In this document: positions 1-7,370 of the stretch, piece after piece
Layout: every line of letters starts with the position of its first letter
How positions within the stretch are numbered: position 1 is the stretch's first letter
NCBI GenBank assembly: GCA_041624375.1
Contig: JBFJVD010000103.1
Coordinates: 1-9,906, forward strand
DNA from: JBFJVD01 sp041624375
Lineage (GTDB): Bacteria; Chloroflexota; Anaerolineae; Anaerolineales; E44-bin32
DNA: 9,906 nucleotides
Direction: 5' to 3'
Program-made: the position numbers and the translations under genes
Notes under the pieces: generated by a model
What the model saw: only the letters and a program-made list of their open reading frames with translations
Database searches by the model: none
What the model was told of the DNA's origin: nothing

Positions 1-1
1 G

Positions 2-1462
2 ATTGCCTGGGCCGTGCAGCAGGTCGCCGAGCGCGAGGCGTTCCGTCGCGGGCCACACGCCAGCCCCCGATCCTTCGCTCGCTATCTGCTTCCATTTCTG
101 CTGGGCGGCCTGCGGCACCTCTTCCGGGGACAGCCGCAACACGCGGCGCGTGAACTGACCGAGCACACCGATGCCTATGTGGATCACCTTCGGGCCGAAC
201 TCCAGCGCGCGCCCGCCGGTGCGCCGCGCCTCAGAACGGCGCGGGCTCAGGTCGTCCGGATCTTCACCGAGGCGGCCTTGAACATTCCGCCCTACTTGTT
301 GGCCGGGGTGATCGCCCGGCTGCTCGTTGTCCGCCTCACGCAAGGCCGCGCCGACCCCGCCGACATCGAAGCGCTGTTGCGCGGCCTTGAAGGCAACGTC
401 ACCACAGAGATGGACCTGGCTGTCGGTGACCTGGCCGATATCGCCCGCCGCCATCCCGCACTGGCCGAGGCGGTCCAGCGCGCCGCGCCCGGGACGCCGC
501 TTGCGGCCCTCGCGGAAGTCGAAGGCGGCCAGGATTTCCTGGAGGCCTTCGAGCGCTTCCTCACTCGCTACGGCATGCGCGCGCCGAGCGAGATCGACAT
601 CAGCCGGCCGCGCTACCGGGATGCGCCCGGCCTCCTGCTGCAGGTGATCGCCGGCAGCCTGGCTCGTCCGGAGTCAGGCGCGCACCGGGCGCACCACCAG
701 CGGCTGGTCGCCGAGGGACAGGCGGCGGTCCGCCGGCTTCAAGAGCGGGCACGCCATGGGATCCTTGGCCCCCTGCGGGCGCGGCTTGTCGGGCGGATGG
801 CCCGGGTGGCTCGCAGCCTGATGGCCATCCGGGAGCATCCGAAATTCCTGCTCATTCAGTCACTCGATGAAGTTCGTCGGGTGATTCTCGAAACGGGCGC
901 CCGGCTAGCAGCAACCAGCCAGATCGAGGCCGCCGAAGAGATCTGGTACCTCGAAATCCACGAAGCGATCGAAGCACTCGAGCGGCCGGCGGGCGATTGG
1001 AAGAATGTCATTGCCGAGCGACGCGCAACCGAGCGACGCTTCCACGAGGTGATCCCTCCCCGGGTGATCACCAGTGAGGGTGAGATCGTGACCGTGCAAT
1101 ACGACACCGCCGGCCTGCCGGACGGGGCACTTGCCGGCAATCCCGTCTCGGCAGGCATGGTGGAAGGGGTGGCGCGGGTGATTACCAACCCGGAACAAGA
1201 GGCGCTCCTGCCGGGTGAGATCCTGGTGGCGCCATTCACCGATCCCGGCTGGACGCCGCTCTTCCTAAACGCCGCCGGGCTGGTGATGGAGGTCGGCGGC
1301 CTGATGACCCATGGGTCGGTGGTGGCGCGAGAGTACGGAATCCCGGCAGTGGTCGGGATCATCGAGGCCACGCGGACCATCCGCAGCGGTCAGCGGCTGC
1401 GAGTCGATGGAGACCGGGGCTATGTGCTCGTACTCGACGACGAAGGAGAGGCAGAGACATGA
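2..1462 (+). CDS. PEP-utilising phosphotransferase, rifampicin phosphotransferase-like (5' end outside window)
   Basis: The reading frame is open from the first bases (Ile-Ala-Trp-Ala before a GTG at 14), so this is most likely the C-terminal ~486 residues of a longer enzyme; family members are usually 800-900 residues. The last ~110 residues are a PEP-synthase/PPDK-type swivelling phosphohistidine domain: the motif GGLMTHGSVVAREYGIPAVVG carries the catalytic His (codon 1310-1312), which shuttles phosphate between the ATP-grasp and acceptor sites. The preceding helical region, with FLTRYGMRAPSEIDISRPRY and REHPKFLLIQS, resembles the acceptor-binding part of rifampicin phosphotransferases, which turn ATP and rifampicin into phospho-rifampicin, AMP and phosphate. 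The ATP-grasp half is not in the window, so the substrate is unproven; a PEP-synthase-like enzyme of unknown acceptor is the alternative. Its stop overlaps the next start (ATGA at 1459-1462), indicating translational coupling. Confidence 0.9.
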   Translation: MAWAVQQVAEREAFRRGPHASPRSFARYLLPFLLGGLRHLFRGQPQHAARELTEHTDAYVDHLRAELQRAPAGAPRLRTARAQVVRIFTEAALNIPPYLLAGVIARLLVVRLTQGRADPADIEALLRGLEGNVTTEMDLAVGDLADIARRHPALAEAVQRAAPGTPLAALAEVEGGQDFLEAFERFLTRYGMRAPSEIDISRPRYRDAPGLLLQVIAGSLARPESGAHRAHHQRLVAEGQAAVRRLQERARHGILGPLRARLVGRMARVARSLMAIREHPKFLLIQSLDEVRRVILETGARLAATSQIEAAEEIWYLEIHEAIEALERPAGDWKNVIAERRATERRFHEVIPPRVITSEGEIVTVQYDTAGLPDGALAGNPVSAGMVEGVARVITNPEQEALLPGEILVAPFTDPGWTPLFLNAAGLVMEVGGLMTHGSVVAREYGIPAVVGIIEATRTIRSGQRLRVDGDRGYVLVLDDEGEAET

Positions 1463-1938
1463 AGATGCCGGAAAACACGCTGCGGAGCCACCTGCTCTGG
1501 CTGCTTGATGGTGGCGGTGCGCACATCGGATTCGACGACGCCGTGCGTGAGTTCCCGGTTGAGCGGGCGAACGAACGACCGCCAAATGTCCTCTATACGC
1601 CCTGGCATCTGCTCGAACACCTGCGGATCAGCCAGCGGGACATCCTTGAATTCGTTCGTGATCCCGAGCATGCATCACCCAATTGGCCGGAAGGCTATTG
1701 GCCGGCGCGCAGCGCCATGGCAGATGCCGCCGCATGGGAGGGGACTGTCGAGGCCTTCCGCGCCGATCTGGCGGCGCTGCGCGCCATCGTGGCCGACCCG
1801 CAGACGGACTTCCTCGCTCCCCTTCAGCATGCGCCCGCCTACACCATCCTGCGGGAGGTGTTGCTCGTCGCCGACCATAATGCCTACCACATCGGCGAAT
1901 TCAGCATCCTGCGGGAGGTCATGGGGACCTGGCCGTAG
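1459..1938 (+). CDS. DinB family protein (DinB/YfiT-like putative metalloenzyme)
   Basis: A 159-residue protein of the usual DinB length. DinB/YfiT proteins are four-helix bundles that bind a divalent metal through three His; some are thiol-dependent S-transferases, many have no known substrate. Visible here are TPWHLLEHLRISQRD (H50, H54) and LLVADHNAYHIGEF (H140, H144), which place the expected triad as H54, H140 and H144. It is probably cytoplasmic; there is no signal peptide. The ATG at 1459 is chosen because AAGGAG at 1443-1448 lies 10 nt upstream and it overlaps the upstream stop by 4 nt. An ATG at 1465 is possible but less well placed. Coupling to a PEP-utilising enzyme suggests a shared detoxification or small-molecule modification role, but that is inference. 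Confidence 0.88.
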   Translation: MKMPENTLRSHLLWLLDGGGAHIGFDDAVREFPVERANERPPNVLYTPWHLLEHLRISQRDILEFVRDPEHASPNWPEGYWPARSAMADAAAWEGTVEAFRADLAALRAIVADPQTDFLAPLQHAPAYTILREVLLVADHNAYHIGEFSILREVMGTWP

Positions 1939-1945
1939 AGCCTAG

Positions 1946-1964
1946 GGAGCTTCCCGGAAGCTCC
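1946..1964. repeat. 19-bp perfect palindrome between dinB-like gene and hydrolase gene
   Basis: GGAGCTTCC (1946-1954) and GGAAGCTCC (1956-1964) are exact reverse complements around a single C. It starts 7 nt after the DinB stop. As RNA it would form a ~7-bp stem with a 5-nt loop, but no T-run follows, so it is a weak terminator at best. Because it covers the expected -35 region of the hydrolase promoter, a dimeric-repressor operator is equally plausible. Confidence 0.6.
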
Positions 1965-1980
1965 TCGCGAACGTTACAAT
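1951..1980 (+). promoter_or_regulatory. Putative leaderless promoter for the hydrolase gene
   Basis: TACAAT at 1975-1980 matches the -10 consensus and the TAnnnT pattern typical of leaderless bacterial genes. It is followed by exactly 7 nt and then ATG at 1988, so transcription would start at or beside the A of the ATG. The -35 is weak (TTCCCG at 1951-1956, spacer 18). No Shine-Dalgarno precedes either candidate ATG, which supports leaderless initiation. Confidence 0.5.
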
Positions 1981-1987
1981 GCCTGGC

Positions 1988-3058
1988 ATGAAGCCGCTTG
2001 AAGCCACCCGGGTGCCGGTGAGGCGGCTGGGGCTGCTGCTGGCGGTGCTGATGGCAGCCTGCAGCCCGACCGAAGCCGCCGCGCCTCCAACCACCGCCAG
2101 CCGAACACCCGTCCCCACCACCGAGACGCCGCTGCCCTCGGTGACCGCCACCCGCCAGATCGCCGTCACGCCGGCGCGCACCGCAACCCCGGATGCCTAC
2201 GCCGGGTTGACGATCAGCGATCTCGCCGCCCGGAGCTACGGCGGCGGAACCGTTGAGGTCTACGACAGCTGGCGAACACCGTCCTTCTCCCGCCTCTTCT
2301 TCACATATGAAAGCGATGGGGTCGTCGTTCACGGCTTCGCCAACGTGCCCTTCGGCGACGGGCCCTTCCCCGTCGTACTCGTTCTTCACGGGTATGTCGA
2401 CCCGCGGGCCTACCAGACCCTGGCATACACACGGGTGTACGCCGACGCGCTGGCCGAAGCCGGCTTCCTGGTCTTGCATCCCAACTACCGCAACCACCCG
2501 CCGTCCGCGGTTGGGCCGAACCCGTTTCGCATCGGCTATGCCATCGACGTGCTCAACCTGATCTCGCTGCTGCACGCCAATGCCGGCCGTCCGGGGCCGT
2601 TCGAAAAGGCGCAGGCGGATGCCATCGGTTTGCTGGGCCACAGCATGGGCGGCGGGATCGCCCTGCGAGCCATCACCGTCGACGCCGGCAAACATATCGA
2701 TGCAGCCGTGCTGTACGGCTCGATGAGTGGCGACGAACGAGCAAATTACGAGAAGATTCTGGAATGGACGGAGGGACGCACCGGCTGGGAGGAGCTCAAC
2801 ACCCCGCAGGATGCGCTCGAACGCATTTCCCCGATCTACCATCTCACGCAGATCGAAGCCGCCGTGAGTATCCACCACGGTGAGGATGACGGCACAGTCC
2901 CACCGGCGTGGTCGGCCGACCTTTGCGAACGCCTGGTGGCGCTGGCAAAGCCGGTCGAGTGCTTCAACTACCCGGAACAGCCGCACACTTTCTTCGGCGA
3001 CGGCGAAAGCCTCTTCCTGGAGCGAGTCATCGCGTTCTTCCGGGCCACCCTTCGGTAA
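1988..3058 (+). CDS. Lipoprotein alpha/beta hydrolase (dienelactone hydrolase / prolyl oligopeptidase type)
   Basis: A 356-residue predicted secreted serine hydrolase, esterase or peptidase. Residues 1-25 form a lipoprotein signal: basic n-region (R8, R12, R13), hydrophobic LGLLLAVLM, then AAC with Cys25 as lipid anchor; Met at -3 makes the lipobox slightly atypical. A Thr/Pro/Ala-rich spacer runs to about residue 72. The hydrolase fold follows: oxyanion-side LVLHGYVDP, nucleophile elbow GHSMGG with Ser219, HGEDDGTVPP with the acid Asp301, and QPHTFF with His333, so the triad is complete. Start: an ATG at 1979 is in frame, but it overlaps a -10 box and gives a longer n-region; 1988 fits leaderless initiation. 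The substrate cannot be read from sequence. A strong hairpin 40 nt beyond the stop probably ends the transcript. Confidence 0.88.
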   Translation: MKPLEATRVPVRRLGLLLAVLMAACSPTEAAAPPTTASRTPVPTTETPLPSVTATRQIAVTPARTATPDAYAGLTISDLAARSYGGGTVEVYDSWRTPSFSRLFFTYESDGVVVHGFANVPFGDGPFPVVLVLHGYVDPRAYQTLAYTRVYADALAEAGFLVLHPNYRNHPPSAVGPNPFRIGYAIDVLNLISLLHANAGRPGPFEKAQADAIGLLGHSMGGGIALRAITVDAGKHIDAAVLYGSMSGDERANYEKILEWTEGRTGWEELNTPQDALERISPIYHLTQIEAAVSIHHGEDDGTVPPAWSADLCERLVALAKPVECFNYPEQPHTFFGDGESLFLERVIAFFRATLR

Positions 3059-3098
3059 GTCCAGCTCATCTCTACCGGCTGGTTCCGCTTTCACGCGA

Positions 3099-3127
3099 CC
3101 GGGCCGTCGCCTATTGCGACGGCCCGG
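3099..3127. terminator. Perfect 12-bp GC-rich hairpin between convergent genes
   Basis: CCGGGCCGTCGC (3099-3110) pairs without mismatch with GCGACGGCCCGG (3116-3127) around the loop CTATT. It lies 40 nt after the hydrolase stop and about 60 nt after the stop of the convergent small gene. That position fits a bidirectional transcription end. Neither side has a T-run, so it would be a non-canonical intrinsic terminator or a 3'-end stabiliser. Nothing else is visible in 3059-3186. Confidence 0.6.
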
Positions 3128-3186
3128 AGTCTGCGAAGCCTACCGCCCTCCCCGCAAGGGCGGACAGCTCTTGCGCACGCTGGCGG

Positions 3187-3381
3187 TCAGTTCAGGGACG
3201 AGGCGGAGCCCTTCATCTCCGGCCCCGACCGTGCCGCTTTCGACGCCTCGTCGGAGCTCTGGCCCGCCCGGATCGCAGCCTGCTTGGCTTCGTAGATCAG
3301 ACGCTGCTCTTCAAGGTTGCGCAGGATGTCCTGCATGCGCGAGATGGCGACTTCGTGGACGACAACGGGTGTGATCAACAT
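3187..3381 (-). CDS. Small helical protein of unknown function (64 aa)
   Basis: I do not recognise this protein with certainty. The ATG at 3381 is preceded by GGAGGG (3390-3395) with an 8-nt spacer, the strongest evidence that it is translated; a longer in-frame version from 3465 has no such site. The product has a short hydrophobic start (MLITPVVVHEVA), a charged, probably amphipathic helix (SRMQDILRNLEEQRLIYEAK, about residues 14-33) and a low-complexity Ser/Ala tail. It has no signal peptide, Cys or long membrane segment. Its general look, a short start followed by one charged helix, resembles small unannotated proteins of Actinobacteria and Chloroflexota, but that comparison is from memory. 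It is 166 nt downstream of the response regulator on the same strand, so it may be read through from that operon; I see no clear promoter of its own. Confidence 0.62.
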   Translation of the reverse strand: MLITPVVVHEVAISRMQDILRNLEEQRLIYEAKQAAIRAGQSSDEASKAARSGPEMKGSASSLN

Positions 3382-3422
3382 GATCTGATCCCTCCAGGCA
3401 CCTTTCGCTCCGTGCCGCTCTC

Positions 3423-3436
3423 TCTCAGTTCTGAGA
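3423..3436. repeat. Short inverted repeat upstream of the small gene
   Basis: TCTCAG (3423-3428) and CTGAGA (3431-3436) are exact inverted arms around TT, 42 nt upstream of the small gene's start. It could be an operator or part of a leader fold, or chance. The rest of 3382-3547 also holds the 10-bp palindrome GTCAATTGAC at 3516-3525; I see no convincing promoter or T-tailed terminator there. Confidence 0.3.
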
Positions 3437-3547
3437 CCATGAAACCACAGTCCGGCTGCCCGCACATCGACCGGCTGACCGGACTTGCGCTGGGCGTCTG
3501 TCGCGATGCGCCTGCGTCAATTGACCGAGGTCACAGATACAGCAGGC

Positions 3548-4207
3548 TCAGCTCGATCGAGGCTGGGTCAGCCCCTGGCGAACCGCGTAGAGCGCCGCTT
3601 GCGTCCGGTTCTCGAGGTGCAACTTCGAGAGGATATTGCTGACGTGGGTGCGCACCGTACGCTCGCTGATCACCAGCTGGTCGGCGATCTCCTGGTTGGA
3701 GAGACCTTCGGCGAGCCGACTCAGAATCTCCTGCTCGCGTTCGGTCAAACCATCCGGCCGGTTGCCCTGCCCCCCCTCCGGCTGGCTGAGCGCCTGGATT
3801 ACCATGCGGGCGATCGCCGGGTGCAGAGAGGTCTCGCCACGGGCAACCATTCGCACGGCCTGCACCAGATCTTCCGCCGAAGAGTCCTTGAGCAGATAGC
3901 CAAGCGCGCCCGAGCGAATCGCCGGGAAGACCTTCTCAGGCTCGCCGAAGGTGGTCAGGATCAAGACCTTCGCCTCCGGTTGCTCTTCGATGATGACGCG
4001 CAGCGCTTCGAGCCCGCCCATGCGCGGCATCTCCAGATCGAGCAGAATGACATCGGGTTTCAGCTCACGCGCCATGCGCACAGCTTCAAGCCCATCCGGG
4101 GCATCGCCCACGACTTTCAGATCGGCCTCTGTGGCTGCCAGAGCCATGAGACCTTCTCGGACGATCGCATGATCGTCACATATCAAAAGACGGATGGTTT
4201 GATCCAT
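3548..4207 (-). CDS. NarL/LuxR-family response regulator
   Basis: A 219-residue two-domain regulator of standard NarL-family length. The receiver domain (about 1-122) has the acidic pair D11-D12, the phospho-acceptor D57 (VILLDLEMPRMGG), T86 and K107 (GYLLKD), so every residue needed for phosphorylation is present. The C-terminal LuxR-type helix-turn-helix (about 154-213) has LTEREQEIL, SNQEIADQL and SERTVRTHVSNIL with the recognition helix around 181-193. It should dimerise on DNA when phosphorylated by the kinase encoded just upstream. The start lies 25 nt inside the kinase gene, with GAGGAG (4216-4221) 8 nt upstream, so the two are translationally coupled and made together. Target promoters are unknown. 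Confidence 0.95.
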   Translation of the reverse strand: MDQTIRLLICDDHAIVREGLMALAATEADLKVVGDAPDGLEAVRMARELKPDVILLDLEMPRMGGLEALRVIIEEQPEAKVLILTTFGEPEKVFPAIRSGALGYLLKDSSAEDLVQAVRMVARGETSLHPAIARMVIQALSQPEGGQGNRPDGLTEREQEILSRLAEGLSNQEIADQLVISERTVRTHVSNILSKLHLENRTQAALYAVRQGLTQPRSS

Positions 4208-7200
4208 AGCGTTGACTCCTCTGACAGTGACGGTTCGATGCGCTTAAGAAGGGGGATCCGCACCCGAATGACGGTTCCGCCTTCAGGATGTGACAGAAGC
4301 TGGAGGCGACCCTCAAGCTGCTGAGCTCGTTCCTGCATGTTGACCAGTCCAGCGCCCCCGGACAAATCCGCCTTGTCTGGGTCGAAGCCCCGGCCGTCGT
4401 CGCCGACTTCAAGTTCCGCGAAGCGCGTGCCCCGCACCACACGAACCCAGACGCGGGTGGCTGCTGCATGTTTGAGTGCGTTGTTGAGGGCTTCCTGCGC
4501 AATTCCGAACAAGGCATCCTCAACCGTTGGCGGTAGTGGCTGATCGCCGATTGAGGCCAGTTCCGCCTGGACGCCCGATCGCTTCTCTACCGCATCCAGC
4601 CGCTGCTGCAGGGCGCCAGTCAGGCCGAGTTCTTCCAGCACCGGGGCGCGCAGCTGATGCACGAGCAGGCGCATCTCCCGCAGTGACTGTTGAGCCGTCT
4701 CGCGGACGCGAACCAGGTGGCTGTCAACCTGAGACAGTTCGCCAGCCTGGGCGGCGCGCCGGGCGGCCTCGGCGAAGAGCGTCAGACTGTAGAGCGACTG
4801 AGAGGCTGAGTCGTGGAGATCGCGCGCCAGGCGGTTGCGCTCTTCGGCCGCCGCCAGCTCGTGCGCTCGCTCGTAGAGTCGAGCGTTCTCCATGGCCAGC
4901 GCAGCCAGGTCGGCGAAGGCGGAGGCCAGTTTGATCTCCTCCGGCGTGAACCCACCAGGCTGCCAGCGGTCCAGCGTGATCATGCCCACCACCCGATCTT
5001 GAATCCGCAGCGGAACCCCGAGCCAACCGCGGATGTGTGCGTACTTGGTTTCGCGGAAGGTCTCATAGGCCTCGGGCGCGTCGACCAGATTGAGCGGGCG
5101 GGCGTACTCGATCACCAGCTTGTTCGGGTGTTCGTCATTGAGCGGAAAACTCATGCCGATGAATCGGTCCAGGTTCTGATAATGCCGGCCGGCAACGACC
5201 TCAACCCGTTTCTCGTCCGCTCGCAGAAGCTGCACCGAGCCGCTGTCGTAGTGGACCACCTGGCGAAGCTGATCCAGGATCCGATACAAGACCTCCTCGA
5301 GTTCCAGCGTCGAAGCGACCACGGAGGCTACCTGCAAGAGTGTGTCGGCCTGTCGCCGCCGCACCTGTTCGGCGTCCAGCAGCCGGGTATTCTCGATCGC
5401 CACCGCCACCTGGTTGGCGAACCCTATCGCCAGCTCGGCGTGGCTTTCGGTGTAGTAATTCGGCTCAACATGATCGAGTGCCAGCATGCCGATGACCTGG
5501 TCCTTGACAATCAACGGAACCCCGAGCCAGGAGCGGACCCCGTCGGCGAGCTCGGTGAACTCTTCCCCCAAGGCGGCTCGGAAGGCCACGGCCAGCTCCG
5601 AGTCACCGTGGACGTCATCGATCAAAACCGGCTCATGCGAGTGCACAATACGATGATCGACTGCGTAGCGGGTGGAGAAGCGTCGCGCAACGATTATCTC
5701 GCGCGGCAGCGGGCCGCGGTAATCTTTGACGACCAGTGAGTCCTCTTCCAGCTCGGAGATGGCGGCGCCGGTATAGGTGACCACGACTCGCAGCTGATCC
5801 AGGATCTGTCCAAACAGCGGCTCCACTTCGTGCGTGGCCGCCAGGTTGCGCCCCAGGTCAAGCAGGGTGGTGAGCTCCTGCGTGCGCTCCCGCACCCGAG
5901 CCTCCAGCAGCCGGAACGCCTCGACCTCCTCAGTGACATCGCGGACGACCGCCAGCGTGGCGGGACGGCCGCGGTATGTGAAGGGCGTGCCAAACACGTC
6001 GATATGGAAGGGGGTTCCGTCCTTCCGAAGATCTACGGCGCGCGTCCGGAACTGATTTCCAGCACGAATGGCGTCCATGTACTGCTCAAACAACGGTATG
6101 GAGTCGGGATGGATAAACTGCGGCGGTTGAAGCTGGCGAAACTCCTCGACGGAGTAGCCGTGCATGTGCGCGGCCGCAGGATTGAAATCCACCAGGCGCC
6201 CGTCCAGGTCGTTGATAAACAATCCGTCGGTAACCGATTCGAAGATGCTGCGCGCCTGCTCCTCCCGTTCGCGGAGCGCAGCCTCGATCCGTTTTCGCTC
6301 ATGGAGATCCCGTTCGAGGCGTTTGTTCGTCTGGGACAGTTCGTGGGTCCGATCGGCCACGAGCCGCATCAGCCGAGTCTGGCGCTCGATGGCGAGGTAG
6401 GTCAGGCCGATCAGCAGACCGATGATGATCAGGCCAGCGCTGCGGAAGACCATGAGCGGCTCCCGGATGACCGTCATCCAGCTGCCCTCGGGGGCCGCGA
6501 GCAGGTCCCAGTAGCCCCCAGGGATCGGAATACGGGAGATCACCGGGTTCTCGCCCAGAACGGATGAGGTGCCGTAGATGACACCGCCGGAGTCATTCCG
6601 AATGGCGAAAGTGAGATCGCCAGCTGTCACGGTGAGATCCGCTTCTTGAAGCAGGGTTTGCACATCAAGCAGCAGGCTGACATGGCCCCAGTACCGGCCG
6701 CGCTCATCGAGGACCTCTTCCTGAAGCACAAGGCTCCAGGCGCCTTGTGGATAACGAGTGGGTCCGAACACGTGCTGGCGGACACCGCTCGACCGACTGG
6801 CTTCCGGGACCTGGCGCCAATCCCGGATCAGGTCGTATCCCAAGAAGGAACCTGCCTGCCACGCTGGATGGACGTGGGCGATGCGCCCACCGGGGGCGGC
6901 GAGGATGGCGAGCACGCCGTCGGCGCCGACCAGGAGCTCATCGGCGTAGCGGCTGAAGCGGGCATCAAATGCCGGCATGTCCGCATCGGCGCGCACAAAG
7001 GAGGCCAACCCCTGAATGTGCGCCAGATGCCGGTTGATCGCCGAGTCGAGCGCATTGGCCCGCAGGGAGACTTCCACGTGGGCCTCAGAACGGGCGCGAG
7101 CCAGCAGCTGCCGCTGATACCAGCCGTCGGAGAGCCAGAGCAGCGGAAACAGGATCAGAAGTGAAAGGAATGCACCGAGGGCGGCGCCATAGGAAGGATG

Positions 7201-7329
7201 CTCGAGGTGGCGTCCGAGCCGGTTCAGCGGCTCTGCCAGCCAGGACAGAACCGCCTCAGATCGGGCAGCCGTTTGGACGCGGGATGGAACGATGTTGGAT
7301 GGCGGATCCGCCTTCGGCACCAAAGGCAT
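4183..7329 (-). CDS. CHASE-PAS-GAF-GAF sensor histidine kinase (HisKA_3 / NarX-like)
   Basis: A 1048-residue membrane kinase. In order: cytoplasmic N-terminus; TM1 about 48-66; an extracytoplasmic CHASE-like region about 75-280 (PAFDARFSRYADELL, GGRIAHVHPA, LVLQEEVLDERGRYWGHVSLL); TM2 about 297-315; coiled coil about 316-357; PAS about 358-467; coil; GAF1 about 496-648; GAF2 about 673-815; HisKA_3 with phospho-acceptor H839 (RNRLARDLHDSASQSL); HATPase_c with N-box around 941-955, DDGRGFD at 977-983 and GGAGLVNMQERA at 991-1002. The two GAF domains look like a duplication: both have ILDQLR plus VV near the start and WLGVPL later. No cysteine is seen anywhere, so thiol-linked bilin or Fe-S sensing is excluded. 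AGGGAG (7338-7343) sits 8 nt before the ATG. A 5-bp hairpin (7351-7363) lies in the 41-nt gap to the upstream gene. Its partner is the regulator overlapping its 3' end. The ligand is unknown. Confidence 0.95.
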   Translation of the reverse strand: MPLVPKADPPSNIVPSRVQTAARSEAVLSWLAEPLNRLGRHLEHPSYGAALGAFLSLLILFPLLWLSDGWYQRQLLARARSEAHVEVSLRANALDSAINRHLAHIQGLASFVRADADMPAFDARFSRYADELLVGADGVLAILAAPGGRIAHVHPAWQAGSFLGYDLIRDWRQVPEASRSSGVRQHVFGPTRYPQGAWSLVLQEEVLDERGRYWGHVSLLLDVQTLLQEADLTVTAGDLTFAIRNDSGGVIYGTSSVLGENPVISRIPIPGGYWDLLAAPEGSWMTVIREPLMVFRSAGLIIIGLLIGLTYLAIERQTRLMRLVADRTHELSQTNKRLERDLHERKRIEAALREREEQARSIFESVTDGLFINDLDGRLVDFNPAAAHMHGYSVEEFRQLQPPQFIHPDSIPLFEQYMDAIRAGNQFRTRAVDLRKDGTPFHIDVFGTPFTYRGRPATLAVVRDVTEEVEAFRLLEARVRERTQELTTLLDLGRNLAATHEVEPLFGQILDQLRVVVTYTGAAISELEEDSLVVKDYRGPLPREIIVARRFSTRYAVDHRIVHSHEPVLIDDVHGDSELAVAFRAALGEEFTELADGVRSWLGVPLIVKDQVIGMLALDHVEPNYYTESHAELAIGFANQVAVAIENTRLLDAEQVRRRQADTLLQVASVVASTLELEEVLYRILDQLRQVVHYDSGSVQLLRADEKRVEVVAGRHYQNLDRFIGMSFPLNDEHPNKLVIEYARPLNLVDAPEAYETFRETKYAHIRGWLGVPLRIQDRVVGMITLDRWQPGGFTPEEIKLASAFADLAALAMENARLYERAHELAAAEERNRLARDLHDSASQSLYSLTLFAEAARRAAQAGELSQVDSHLVRVRETAQQSLREMRLLVHQLRAPVLEELGLTGALQQRLDAVEKRSGVQAELASIGDQPLPPTVEDALFGIAQEALNNALKHAAATRVWVRVVRGTRFAELEVGDDGRGFDPDKADLSGGAGLVNMQERAQQLEGRLQLLSHPEGGTVIRVRIPLLKRIEPSLSEESTLWIKPSVF

Positions 7330-7370
7330 GGATCGGGCTCCCTGGGGACTGGGCTTTCAGCCCCTCGCGC

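Noticed and set aside
1979..1987. ATG at 1979 as the hydrolase start
   Set aside because: It overlaps the TACAAT box, lacks a Shine-Dalgarno, and 1988 fits a leaderless transcript and a normal lipoprotein signal. It remains a possibility if transcription starts further upstream.
1919..3094. Long open frame on the minus strand opposite the hydrolase gene
   Set aside because: It is antisense to a gene with a full catalytic triad and signal peptide; its translation is rich in Arg, Gly and Asp with no recognisable domain, as expected from GC-rich codon bias.
3382..3465. N-terminal extension of the small minus-strand gene to 3465
   Set aside because: The extension has no Shine-Dalgarno and crosses an inverted repeat, whereas GGAGGG lies at ideal distance before the ATG at 3381.
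3516..3525. 10-bp palindrome GTCAATTGAC downstream of the response regulator
   Set aside because: Short enough to occur by chance in 10 kb, with no second copy near a promoter; not raised as a separate finding.
3485..4324. 279-codon plus-strand frame across the response regulator
   Set aside because: The minus strand encodes a complete, motif-perfect response regulator there; the plus-strand product has no recognisable features.
4813..6567. Several plus-strand open frames (4813-5739, 5830-6567) inside the kinase gene
   Set aside because: They mirror the kinase reading frame on the other strand and have no credible start signals or domains.
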